Of a stretch of DNA of 64,000 nucleotides, positions 51,164-59,865 are shown piece after piece (the first letter of the stretch is position 1; each line of letters opens with the position of its first letter). The notes beneath the pieces were generated by a model that did no database searches, had not been told where the DNA came from, and worked only from the letters and a program-made list of their open reading frames with translations. Position numbers and translations under genes: made by a program. Origin of the DNA: Renibacterium sp. (lineage in GTDB: Bacteria; Actinomycetota; Actinomycetes; Actinomycetales; Micrococcaceae); NCBI GenBank assembly GCA_017419405.1, contig JAFOLH010000008.1, positions 186,001 through 250,000 on the forward strand. Reading direction: 5' to 3'.

Positions 51164-52135
51164 ATGACGATGACCGCGGAGCAGGCCAGCTGGTTTGCCG
51201 GTACTTTCGACAAACTCGTGGCGAATGTCGGCCAAGCCGTGCTGGGCAAGTCGCAGGTGGTCCGGCTGACCCTGACCGCGATGCTCGCCGAAGGCCACAT
51301 CCTGTTCGAGGATGCCCCCGGCACCGGCAAAACCATGCTCGCCCGGGCACTCGCGGCCACCGTGCAAGGCAGCAACTCACGGATCCAGTTCACCCCGGAC
51401 CTGCTGCCCTCGGACGTCACCGGGGTGACCATCTACGACCAGAAAACCCAGAAGTTCGAATTCCACAAGGGCCCGATCTTCGCCACCATCGTGCTCGCCG
51501 ACGAAATCAACCGGGCCTCGCCGAAGACCCAGTCCGCGCTGCTCGAAGTGATGGAGGAGTCCCGGGTGACCGTGGACGGCGCCAGTTACGAGGCCGGCCG
51601 GCCGTTCATGGTGTTGGCCACGCAGAACCCGATCGAACAAGCCGGCACCTACCGGCTGCCGGAAGCGCAGTTGGACCGGTTCCTGATCAAGACTTCGATC
51701 GGCTACCCGGACCACGCCTCCACGGTGCAGTTGCTCTCCGGCTCCGGCCAGCGCGACCGGACCTCGACGCTGCAAGCGATCATCACCACCTCCGCGGTCG
51801 CCGAAATGGCGGATCTGGCCGCCACCACGCATACCGACCCGGCAGTGCTGGAATACATTTCACGGCTCTGCGAAGAGACCCGGAATGCCTCGGAGACCCG
51901 GCTGGGGGTCAGCGTCCGCGGGGCCATCGCGATGGTGCGCGCGGCGAAAGTCTGGGCGGCATCGCAAGGCCGCAACTTCGTGCTCCCGGACGATGTCAAA
52001 GAGCTGGCGCCGGTGGTCTGGACGCACCGTTTCGTGATGGACCCGGAAGCGGAGTTCGCCGGAGCCACTCCCGAGGTGGTGCTCAAACGCGTGCTGGCCG
52101 ACGTCGCAGCGCCGCAACAGCGTGCCAGCGCCTGA
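51164..52135 (+). CDS. MoxR-family AAA ATPase
   Basis: MoxR ATPases act as chaperones that help mature or insert partner complexes, often with von Willebrand or DUF58 proteins. The 323 residues have Walker A in EDAPGTGKTMLARAL, Walker B in VLADEINRASPKTQSALL, sensor 1 in ATQNPIEQAGTYRLPEAQLD, and the C-terminal lid. The ATG at 51164 follows GAGGAACC; a second ATG lies at 51170. It is 100 bases after the giant surface gene, with an AT-rich patch (about 51105-51150) that may hold a promoter. It precedes the DUF58 gene by 28 bases. Confidence 0.93.
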   Translation: MTMTAEQASWFAGTFDKLVANVGQAVLGKSQVVRLTLTAMLAEGHILFEDAPGTGKTMLARALAATVQGSNSRIQFTPDLLPSDVTGVTIYDQKTQKFEFHKGPIFATIVLADEINRASPKTQSALLEVMEESRVTVDGASYEAGRPFMVLATQNPIEQAGTYRLPEAQLDRFLIKTSIGYPDHASTVQLLSGSGQRDRTSTLQAIITTSAVAEMADLAATTHTDPAVLEYISRLCEETRNASETRLGVSVRGAIAMVRAAKVWAASQGRNFVLPDDVKELAPVVWTHRFVMDPEAEFAGATPEVVLKRVLADVAAPQQRASA

Positions 52136-52163
52136 GCCGGCGCGGAGGAGATCCGACCGGACC

Positions 52164-53480
52164 ATGTCACTCCGTTCCCCAGCCGCGATGAAGCGGCCGT
52201 TCCGGCGCAACGGCAGCCGCACCCGATTGCACCCGGCATCGATTTTCGCCGAGGCCGGCCGGGTCGGCGGAATGCTCTTGCTCCCGTGGTGGGCCAAGGC
52301 GCGGGCCTGGCTCGGCAGATACCTGGGCCCGGTGTTCGGCCCGGTCAGCCCTCTGGGCTGGATGCTGCTCGTGTTGGTGCTGCTGCTATGGGGCTTCGGC
52401 GGGGTCTTCGGTTGGGCGGAGGCCAAAACCGTGGCTTTGCTGGGCAGCGTGCTGCTGCTCGCCGCCGTCGGCTTCGTGCTCGGCCGATCCGCCTACGGCG
52501 TGGAACTCGACCTGGCCCGGACCCGGGTCGCGGTGGGCGAGCATGCGGTGGGCAGCGTTTCGGTCACCAACACCTCGAACCGGCCGTTGTTGCCGGCCAC
52601 CCTGGAATTGCCGGTGGGCGGCAACCTGGCCTCCTTCCAGTTGCCCCGGATGAAGCCGGGCCACGTGCACGAAGACCTGTTCACGATCCCGACTGCGAAA
52701 CGCGCCGTGATCGTGGTGGGTCCGGTGCGCTCGGTCCGCGCCGACCCGTTGCGCCTGCTCCGGAGGCAGGTGTACTGGACCGAGGCCACGGACCTGTTCG
52801 TGCATCCGCGGACCACGCCGCTGATCGGTTCGGCCGCCGGATTCCTCAAAGATCTGGAGGGCATGCCGACGACCGAGCTCTCCAGTGCAGACGTGTCGTT
52901 CCACGCGCTGCGCGACTACATCCCGGGCGACGACCGCCGGCACATCCACTGGAAGACCACCGCGCGGACCGCCAAGCTCATGGTCCGGCAATTCGAAGAG
53001 ACCCGCCGGGCGCACATCGCGGTGGCCTTGAGCATCAACACCTCGGAGTACCAGGCCCCGGAAGACCTCGAGCTGGCGATCTCCACCGCGGCGTCGATCG
53101 GCCGGCAGGCAATCCGGGAACAACGAGAGTTGAGCGTGCATGACCAACGCGGCCCGCTGCGCTGCGCGACCGGCCGGACGCTGCTGGACGATATGACCCG
53201 GATCGAAGGCAGCAGCAAGCTCGACGGCACCGCGGCGCTCGCCCGGAGCGTCGCCGACGCGGTGCCGGGTGCGTCCGTGGTGTTCTTCGTCGTCGGCTCC
53301 TTGGTCAGTCCCGCGCAGCTGCGGGCCGCGGCTGCGGCGATCCCGCCCGGCATCCGCTGCTTCGCCATCCGTTGCCTGACCGGCGCCGGGGCCAGCCGGA
53401 ACAACATCGCCGACCTCGCGGTGCTCACCCTGGGCGATTTGGCGGATCTCGCCGCGGTGCTCCGGAAGGCCGCGGCATGA
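52164..53480 (+). CDS. DUF58 domain-containing membrane protein
   Basis: The 438-residue protein has two membrane helices (about residues 60-80 and 88-108) and then the DUF58 signature FHALRDYIPGDDRRHIHWKT followed by RTAKLMVRQFEE. DUF58 proteins, with a von Willebrand-like fold, are typical partners of MoxR ATPases; their role is unknown. The ATG at 52164 follows GGAGGAG at 13 bases; an ATG at 52188 is an alternative. It overlaps the transglutaminase-like gene by 4 bases (ATGA). Confidence 0.9.
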   Translation: MSLRSPAAMKRPFRRNGSRTRLHPASIFAEAGRVGGMLLLPWWAKARAWLGRYLGPVFGPVSPLGWMLLVLVLLLWGFGGVFGWAEAKTVALLGSVLLLAAVGFVLGRSAYGVELDLARTRVAVGEHAVGSVSVTNTSNRPLLPATLELPVGGNLASFQLPRMKPGHVHEDLFTIPTAKRAVIVVGPVRSVRADPLRLLRRQVYWTEATDLFVHPRTTPLIGSAAGFLKDLEGMPTTELSSADVSFHALRDYIPGDDRRHIHWKTTARTAKLMVRQFEETRRAHIAVALSINTSEYQAPEDLELAISTAASIGRQAIREQRELSVHDQRGPLRCATGRTLLDDMTRIEGSSKLDGTAALARSVADAVPGASVVFFVVGSLVSPAQLRAAAAAIPPGIRCFAIRCLTGAGASRNNIADLAVLTLGDLADLAAVLRKAAA

Positions 53481-55933
53481 GCCGGATGTCGTTGTTCTCC
53501 GGCCGGCCGGCCTGGCATTTCGTACTCGATGCCGGGGTACTGTTCCTGTTGCTCGGACTGGCGGTGCTCGGTTTCGCGCCGACCTTCGGAGCCGACCCCT
53601 ATTATTTGGTCGCCGGGTTGGGCGGGGTGCTGCTGGGCTTGGTGATCGCCGCCGCCGGGGCGCATTGGCGTTGGGGACTGCTGGTGATGACCGCGGTGGT
53701 GCTGCTCGGCTACCTGCTCTTCGGCAATGCGCTGGCCGCACCGGGCGAATCGTTGTTCGGTTTCTTCCCCACTGGCGGATCGCTGCGCGGGCTGCTCCTC
53801 GGCGTGGTCTTCGGCTGGAAACAATTGCTGACCATCGCGGCGCCGGTCGGCACTTCGGTGGACGTGCTGGTGGTACCTTTCCTGTCCGCGTTGTTCTGCT
53901 CGGTGCTCGCCGGGACTCTAGCCTGGCGGGTGCGCCGGGCCTATTGGACCATGCTCCCGGTGCTCGCCCTGTTCATCGCGAGCATCGTCTTCGGCACGGA
54001 CGAGCCGTTCTTGCCGACGCTGCGCGGGATCTTGCTCGGCATCGCCGCGATCTGCTGGCTGGCCTACCGGAGGGAGCTGCTCAGCCGGGGGATGGTGCAC
54101 TCCGGCCGCGCGGGAGCCATGGACCGGCCGGAAGGTGCAGCACCGCCACTTGCCGCAGCCGCCGCGAACCGCTCCCGTCGTTTGCTGGCCGGGGCCGTGG
54201 TGGTGGTTTTGGCCGGCGGCCTGACGGCTGCGGCGATGCCGATGTTTCGTGCCGGGGAGGACCGCAAGGTGCTGCGCGATGTGGTGATCCCGCCCTTGGA
54301 TCCGCACAATCTACCCTCGCCACTCACCGACTTCCGCCGCTACGTCGGCGACGAGGCGGAGCAGACCTTGTTCTCGGTCTCCGGCCTGCCCCGGGACGCT
54401 CGGGTCCGGCTGGCTGCCCTGGACTCCTATGACGGCATCGTCTTCAACGTGGATTCGGCGAGTTCCGGGGCGTTCGCCCCGATCGGCGACCCCAAATCCG
54501 CGAACCGCGCCACGGAGGGGGACACCAGCACGCTGGGATTCCAGATCGAAGACTACGCCGGGGCCTACATCCCCGGGGCCAGCGCGATCCGCTCGCTGCA
54601 GTACCAAGCGGCCGACGGCGGGCAAGGGCTGCTGTACCTGAACCAGGATTCGGACACCGCGGTGAAGCTGGACGGCGTCCGGAACAACGACGCCTACCGG
54701 GTCAATGTGGCGTTCCCGCCGAAGCGCGATGAGAAGCAACTGGAGGCGGCCGGCTTCGCCGATCTCAGCATGCCGAAGTTGGCGAACGTGCCCCAGGCGG
54801 TCGGGGCCAAAGCGGTGCAGATCGCCGGCGACAAGACTTCCGACTACGCCAAGGTGAAGGCGCTCGCCGACTACTTCCGGCTGGCCGGAAAATACAGCAA
54901 CGGGATCAAAGGCCAGGTGGCCAGTCTGCCCGGCCACAGCGCGGCCCGGATCGCGAAGTTCCTCTCCGGCAAGGAAATCGTCGGCGACGATGAACAGTAT
55001 GCGGTGACCATGGCCTTGATGGCGCGGTACCTGGGGATTCCGGCCCGGGTAGTGATGGGTTTCTATCCGGACCCCAAGGGCGAGCTCAACGGGGCGCCGA
55101 ATGTGCAGATCAAGGGGTCCGATGTGCACGCCTGGGTCGAAGCGGATTTCAGCGGGATCGGCTGGGTGCCCTTCGATCCGACGCCGGACAAAGACCATGT
55201 GCCCAACCCGCCGGATCCGCAAAACGCGTCCTCGCCCAAACCCCAGGTCCTGCAGCCGCCGCCTCCGCCGCAGGAACAAGCCGAGCTGCCGCCGGACAGC
55301 TCGCCCGACGCACTGGACAACGACAAGAAAAAGCAGGACTTCTGGGCAGTGCTGGGCCAGATCCTGACGGTACTGGGCTTGGCCGCGATTCCGGTGGCGG
55401 TGATCGTGCTCCCCTTGTCGGCAATCGCCCTGGTCAAGCGCCGGCGCCGGAAAAGGCGATTCAGCGAAGGTGCTCCGGCCCAGCGGGTGGGCGGTGGCTG
55501 GAGCGAACTGCTGGCTTTGGCCACCGACCTCGGCGCTGCGGTCAATCCGAAACAGACCCGGCGGGAAACCGCGGGCACACTGGCGGGCGCGTTCCCGGCC
55601 AGCGGCGGAAGCACGACCGCACTGGCCGAGCGCGCGGACTCAGCGATTTTCGGCGTCGGCGAACCGAGCGAAGCCGAGGTCGCCGCCTTCTGGTCCGAGG
55701 TGGACGGATCGCTCGAGAAGATGAATGAATCAGTGGGATTCTGGCATCGGATGCGGGCCCGATTCTCGCCGCGTTCGCTGCTCGGCGACCTGAGCCTGGC
55801 CATGGCGCAACGGCCCGGGTCCGCAGGCTATTTCCGCAAGAAACCCCAGTCGCAACCGGTTGAGCCGCCGGTCTTCGGCCAGGGGAGCGCCGCGCAGACC
55901 GGCCACCCGGCGTCGGAACGGGGCAACGAATGA
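53477..55933 (+). CDS. Transglutaminase-like membrane protein, catalytic Cys missing
   Basis: The 818-residue protein has about seven membrane helices in the first third. An extracellular region with a transglutaminase-core follows (about 480-575): the helix-loop EIVGDDEQYAVTMALMARYL, GIPARVVMGF, the His segment SDVHAWVEADF and the Asp segment FDPTP. The usual core is GxCEQFA; here the Cys position is Asp (GDDEQYA), so the Cys-His-Asp triad is broken while His and Asp remain. A Pro-rich linker, a further helix and a polar tail follow. It may be a structural or binding relative. It overlaps both neighbours by 4 bases. Confidence 0.88.
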   Translation: MSRMSLFSGRPAWHFVLDAGVLFLLLGLAVLGFAPTFGADPYYLVAGLGGVLLGLVIAAAGAHWRWGLLVMTAVVLLGYLLFGNALAAPGESLFGFFPTGGSLRGLLLGVVFGWKQLLTIAAPVGTSVDVLVVPFLSALFCSVLAGTLAWRVRRAYWTMLPVLALFIASIVFGTDEPFLPTLRGILLGIAAICWLAYRRELLSRGMVHSGRAGAMDRPEGAAPPLAAAAANRSRRLLAGAVVVVLAGGLTAAAMPMFRAGEDRKVLRDVVIPPLDPHNLPSPLTDFRRYVGDEAEQTLFSVSGLPRDARVRLAALDSYDGIVFNVDSASSGAFAPIGDPKSANRATEGDTSTLGFQIEDYAGAYIPGASAIRSLQYQAADGGQGLLYLNQDSDTAVKLDGVRNNDAYRVNVAFPPKRDEKQLEAAGFADLSMPKLANVPQAVGAKAVQIAGDKTSDYAKVKALADYFRLAGKYSNGIKGQVASLPGHSAARIAKFLSGKEIVGDDEQYAVTMALMARYLGIPARVVMGFYPDPKGELNGAPNVQIKGSDVHAWVEADFSGIGWVPFDPTPDKDHVPNPPDPQNASSPKPQVLQPPPPPQEQAELPPDSSPDALDNDKKKQDFWAVLGQILTVLGLAAIPVAVIVLPLSAIALVKRRRRKRRFSEGAPAQRVGGGWSELLALATDLGAAVNPKQTRRETAGTLAGAFPASGGSTTALAERADSAIFGVGEPSEAEVAAFWSEVDGSLEKMNESVGFWHRMRARFSPRSLLGDLSLAMAQRPGSAGYFRKKPQSQPVEPPVFGQGSAAQTGHPASERGNE

Positions 55934-57315
55934 ACCCGGGCACCTCGAATTGCCGGAATTGCGGTGCCGCGCTGCCGCCCGGAGCGTCGTTCTGCACCTT
56001 GTGCGGTGCCGCCGTCTACAACCGGGCCGGCCGGACGGCGCCGGCCGCAGCTTCGGAGCCGAGTGCGCCGGAAAACCCCCGCAAGGTCCAGATTCCGGGT
56101 ATCATCCCGGTTACGCCCTTCAGCCGAGGGCCGGTCGTGGCACCGAAAATCGACGACGGAGAAGACATGGCAGCGCGGTTGGACCTGGTCAATGCCGGCG
56201 CCGGGAAACGGCTCGCTGCGAAGCTGCTCGACATGGTGGCCCCGGCCATCGGTTTCGCGATCGGATCCGGGGTCGGTGCGACGACCATTGTCAGCACCCG
56301 GGTCAACGCCCAGGTGATCACCTTGGACTTGTTCTGGTTCAGCGTGTGGACCGGAGCCGCAGCTTTGCTGGCCCTGGCTTATTGGATTGTGCTTTGGGGC
56401 TGGGAAGCGAGGACTGGGAAAACCATCGGCAATCTGCTGCTGGGCATCCGGACCACCGGGATGCAGGGTTTCGCCGCGGGCTGGTTGGCGATCCTGGTCC
56501 GGAACGTGATCATCACGATCGGCTTCGGGCTGGCCTTCGTGGGCGGTGTGCTGGTGCTGATTTCAAATCTCTGGGACCGGAACGGGCAACGCCAGAGTTG
56601 GCCGGACAAAGCCGCGCACACCCTGGTCTTCGATGTGAAGGCCGGCCGGGATCCGCTCACCAGCGGCGGAATCGACGGGCCTTCGTCGTTCGCCCCGGTC
56701 GAATTGCCGCCGATGCTGCCGGTGCAGTCTCCGGTGGCCGGGACGGCTGCGCCCGGCCTGCCGACCTCCGCAGCGCCGCCGTCGGCCGGGATTCCGGGCT
56801 TCGAACCGGCCGAACCGGCCCCGGGCCGGCGGCACGACCCGAATCAGTGGCAGCCCCCGGCCAGCCCCGGGGTCCGGCCGGAAACGGTCCATCCGGATGA
56901 AGCGGCGGGTGAAACCAGATACCGCTCCGCAGCGCAACCGGATCCGGTCCCGGCGGCCGTCGATCCGGCCCCGGCGGTGCAACGGCCGAGCGTGCGGATG
57001 CAGTTCGACGACGGTCGCGAAGTCCGGCTGGCCGGAGCGGCGCTGATCGGACGCAATCCCTCTGGATACGATGGGGAAGTGATTGAACAGCTCATCGATG
57101 TGCCGGATCCTTCGCGCTCCGTGTCCAAAACGCATGTCCACGTCCGGGCGAGCTCCGAAGGGCTGTGGGTCACGGACCGGAATTCGACCAATGGCAGTGC
57201 GCTCAGCGGACCCGACGGAGTTCGCCGGCCACTGGTCGCCGGCAGCCCGGAACTGGCCGGCTTCGGTGCCACCGTGCACTTCGGCGACCGCAGCTTCCTA
57301 GTGGCCCGCGCATGA
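55930..57315 (+). CDS. Zinc-ribbon, RDD and FHA domain protein
   Basis: The 461-residue protein has an N-terminal zinc ribbon (Cys8, Cys11, Cys22, Cys25 in CRNCGA...CTLCGA), and an RDD membrane domain (about residues 85-235) with several helices and GNLLLGIRTTGMQGFAAGW. A Pro/Ala-rich linker follows. The C-terminal FHA domain (about 355-455) has ALIGRNPSG, SVSKTHVHV and NSTNGSAL. The FHA domain recognises phosphothreonine peptides. The adjacent kinase and phosphatase suggest it is a phospho-regulated membrane scaffold. It overlaps its neighbours by 4 bases. Confidence 0.9.
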   Translation: MNPGTSNCRNCGAALPPGASFCTLCGAAVYNRAGRTAPAAASEPSAPENPRKVQIPGIIPVTPFSRGPVVAPKIDDGEDMAARLDLVNAGAGKRLAAKLLDMVAPAIGFAIGSGVGATTIVSTRVNAQVITLDLFWFSVWTGAAALLALAYWIVLWGWEARTGKTIGNLLLGIRTTGMQGFAAGWLAILVRNVIITIGFGLAFVGGVLVLISNLWDRNGQRQSWPDKAAHTLVFDVKAGRDPLTSGGIDGPSSFAPVELPPMLPVQSPVAGTAAPGLPTSAAPPSAGIPGFEPAEPAPGRRHDPNQWQPPASPGVRPETVHPDEAAGETRYRSAAQPDPVPAAVDPAPAVQRPSVRMQFDDGREVRLAGAALIGRNPSGYDGEVIEQLIDVPDPSRSVSKTHVHVRASSEGLWVTDRNSTNGSALSGPDGVRRPLVAGSPELAGFGATVHFGDRSFLVARA

Positions 57316-58319
57316 ACGAGCGACCTGCCACGCCGGCGGAGGCAGCGGCACCGCATCGGATCACGCTCAGCTGGGGATCGAACACGGATCGCGGTTTGCG
57401 CCGGGAACTGAACGAAGATTCGTTCCTGGCTGCGGATCCGATCTTCGCGGTGGCCGACGGGATGGGCGGACACGAAGCCGGCGAAGTGGCCTCGCGCGAA
57501 TGCATCCGGGCGTTGCGCGAGGCTGCCGCGCTCGCCCCGGGATCGCGGACCGCCAGCGCCTTGGACGTGCAGCAGGCCCTGCTCCAAGCCGATGCCAAGA
57601 TCCGCGAGCTCACCGACTCCCGAGCCGGCACCACGGCAACCGGAGTGGTCCTGGTCGAGGAGGCGGGGAATCCCTACTGGCTGGTTTTCAACGTCGGGGA
57701 TTCCCGGACCTACCGGCTGAGCCAGGGGAAATTCGAACAGATCAGCGTGGACCATTCGGAGGTCCAGGAACTCGTCGACGCCGGGCACATCACCAGCGAC
57801 CAGGCGCTGGTGCACCCGCGCAGGCATGTGGTGACCCGGGCCCTGGGCACCGGAGACGATACCGAGGCCGACTACTGGCTGATCCCGGTGGAAGACGGCG
57901 ACCGCTATCTGGTCTGCTCGGACGGATTGACCGGGGAGCTTTCCGATCTGCAGATATCCCAGGTGGTCGCCAGCGTGGCGCAGCCGCAGGCTGCCGTGGA
58001 CGCCCTGCTCGAAGCGGCACTGCGATCAGGCGGCCGGGACAATGTCACGGTCCTGATCGTCGACGCCGAAGACGTGGTGCAGGCCGCGGACCGGTTGACC
58101 ACGGCACCCCGTCCGCTCGCCGAGGAAGACACCTTGCCGGGCGGTCTGCCGGTGGTGACCGAGGTCCAGCGGGCCCCTGCTGCCGAGAGTCCTGCTGCGG
58201 AGAGTCCCGCGGCCGGCCCGGTGCCGGACTCCGCCGAGCCGGGAGCGGACGCCCTTGGCGTCATCGAAGACCTTTTGGCCGAATCCCGGGGAACGGAGGG
58301 CGATCGTGACGGAGCTTAG
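57312..58319 (+). CDS. PP2C-type serine/threonine protein phosphatase
   Basis: The 335-residue protein has the PPM fold with metal-binding motifs: LNEDSFLA, VADGMGGHEAGEVAS, FNVGDSRTYRLSQG, VCSDGLTGEL and GGRDNVTVLIVDAED. It is cytosolic, with no helix, and ends in a repetitive Ala/Pro/Glu tail (ESPAAESPAAGP). It should reverse phosphorylation by the kinase at 59862 on FHA ligands. The ATG at 57312 overlaps the previous stop by 4 bases; the frame is open upstream, but the overlap start fits. Its stop overlaps the next gene by 14 bases. Confidence 0.93.
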   Translation: MNERPATPAEAAAPHRITLSWGSNTDRGLRRELNEDSFLAADPIFAVADGMGGHEAGEVASRECIRALREAAALAPGSRTASALDVQQALLQADAKIRELTDSRAGTTATGVVLVEEAGNPYWLVFNVGDSRTYRLSQGKFEQISVDHSEVQELVDAGHITSDQALVHPRRHVVTRALGTGDDTEADYWLIPVEDGDRYLVCSDGLTGELSDLQISQVVASVAQPQAAVDALLEAALRSGGRDNVTVLIVDAEDVVQAADRLTTAPRPLAEEDTLPGGLPVVTEVQRAPAAESPAAESPAAGPVPDSAEPGADALGVIEDLLAESRGTEGDRDGA

Positions 58320-59865
58320 CTACGGCCCCGGGAATTGGCTCGGTGTGGTGCGCGCCAATACCGTGATCGTGCTCGATGAACGGACCGGGACCCGGCTGAT
58401 CGCGGAGCTTTGGGATTTTCTGGCCGGGAGACCGCAGGTCGACGAAGTGCTCAACCGGGTCACCTCCGGATTCGGCACCGAGCTGACCGGAATGCCGGCT
58501 TTCGGGATCATCACCTTCGGCGAGCGCCCCCGGGCGATCCTGCGCGGGGAGATGACGCTGACCGCGAGCGCCGGAAACACCCGGTTGGAGGTCTCCGGGC
58601 GCGAAGTGACCACCTGGAGCGAACGGTCGTTGCCGGACGCGGAAGTCTTCGAACTCCGCTTGGCGGACGACGGCGCGGAACCGGTGCTGCCCTTGTCCGA
58701 AGGCGTGGTGCGGCTCTCCAGGCTGCTGGTCGGCACTGCCCCGCAGACCGATCAGCCGGAACCCGATTTGAGCCACACCTTGGTGAGCAGCGAGTTCACC
58801 GAATCCGCGCCCGCGCCCGATTGGCCGGCGGTTGAGCCGGAACCGGCAGCCGAACCTGACGCTGAGCCGGCTGTGCTGAATCCGGCCGTGCCGGAACCCG
58901 TTTCAGAGCCGGTTGCGGAGCCTGCCGGCGAGCCGCCGAGCAGCCCGGCCGCAAGCGAACCGCTGGAGAGCACTTCGAGTTACGACCACCTTTGGGACCG
59001 GACGATCGCCCGGTCCGTGGAGGACGCGGCCATCCGGGTCCCCGGAGAAGCGGACGACGTCGAACCGCCGGCACCGGCCCGCAATGCCGACCCGGAGGGT
59101 GCAGTCCAGCCGGCCGGCACCGGAGCGGCCACCATCGCGGAGGCCGCCGCACCGGTCCCCGCCGCGCCGCTTCCGGCGGTACCGTTTCCGGCGGTACCGC
59201 CGGCCGGAGGCGGCTTGATCGAGTCCGTGCCGTGGCTCAGCCCCGCATCGCCCGCCGAACCCGAGACCGCCGCCGAACCCGAGACCGCCGGCGAGCCGGA
59301 ACCGGGCGACCCGGACCACGACGGGCACACGGTGCTGCGCAGCGGTCTGGCCCCGGCAGCGCTGCCCGAGCGGGCGCCGGAGCCGGGCGCTGGTCCGTCG
59401 GCCACCGGCCCGATGGTGCTCGCCAGGCTCTGCCCGGCGGGACACGCCAACCCGCCGACGTCCGCGCGCTGCTCGGTCTGCGGCCAGGCCGTGGCCGGGG
59501 ATGCCCGGCAAGTCCGCCGTCCGGTGTTGGGCCGGATGCGGATTTCGTCCGGTGAGGTGGTCGACTTGGACCGTTCGCTCGTCGTCGGCCGCCAGCCGTC
59601 GGTGTCCCGGGTGCACGGCGACGGGATGCCGAAGCTGGTCCAAGTAGGCAGCCGGGCCGGGGACATCTCGCGATCGCATGTCGAGGTCCGGTTGGAAGGC
59701 TGGGACGTGATCCTGGTGGATCTCAAGGCGACCAACGGCACGGTGCTGGTGCGCGAAGGACAGCTGCCGCGGCGGCTGGGCCAAGGCGAGCAGGCGATGC
59801 TGCTCGATGGGGACATCGCGGAACTGGGCGAGGACGTTTCACTGCGTTTCGAGGGGCTCCGGTGA
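58306..59865 (+). CDS. FHA-domain protein with Pro/Glu/Ala-rich linker
   Basis: The 519-residue protein has an N-terminal region (about 1-150) with a beta-rich fold, and a long low-complexity linker (about 150-370) rich in Glu, Pro and Ala. A CxxxH...CxxC zinc-ribbon-like motif (CPAGH near residue 376 to CSVCGQ) follows. The C-terminal FHA domain (about 420-515) has SLVVGRQPSVS, DISRSHVEVRLE and KATNGTVL. Tandem 18-bp repeats in the linker DNA (59254-59289) code EP-ET-AA. The GTG at 58306 is preceded by GGAGGG at 5 bases. It is cytosolic and probably links the kinase to the secretion ATPase. Confidence 0.88.
   Translation: MTELSYGPGNWLGVVRANTVIVLDERTGTRLIAELWDFLAGRPQVDEVLNRVTSGFGTELTGMPAFGIITFGERPRAILRGEMTLTASAGNTRLEVSGREVTTWSERSLPDAEVFELRLADDGAEPVLPLSEGVVRLSRLLVGTAPQTDQPEPDLSHTLVSSEFTESAPAPDWPAVEPEPAAEPDAEPAVLNPAVPEPVSEPVAEPAGEPPSSPAASEPLESTSSYDHLWDRTIARSVEDAAIRVPGEADDVEPPAPARNADPEGAVQPAGTGAATIAEAAAPVPAAPLPAVPFPAVPPAGGGLIESVPWLSPASPAEPETAAEPETAGEPEPGDPDHDGHTVLRSGLAPAALPERAPEPGAGPSATGPMVLARLCPAGHANPPTSARCSVCGQAVAGDARQVRRPVLGRMRISSGEVVDLDRSLVVGRQPSVSRVHGDGMPKLVQVGSRAGDISRSHVEVRLEGWDVILVDLKATNGTVLVREGQLPRRLGQGEQAMLLDGDIAELGEDVSLRFEGLR
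59254..59289 (+). repeat. Two exact 18-bp tandem repeats in the FHA linker
   Basis: The unit GCCGAACCCGAGACCGCC is at 59254-59271 and 59272-59289, in frame, coding Ala-Glu-Pro-Glu-Thr-Ala twice. A shorter repeat of TTTCCGGCGGTACCG occurs nearby (about 59168-59200). Both make a flexible linker. Confidence 0.8.
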
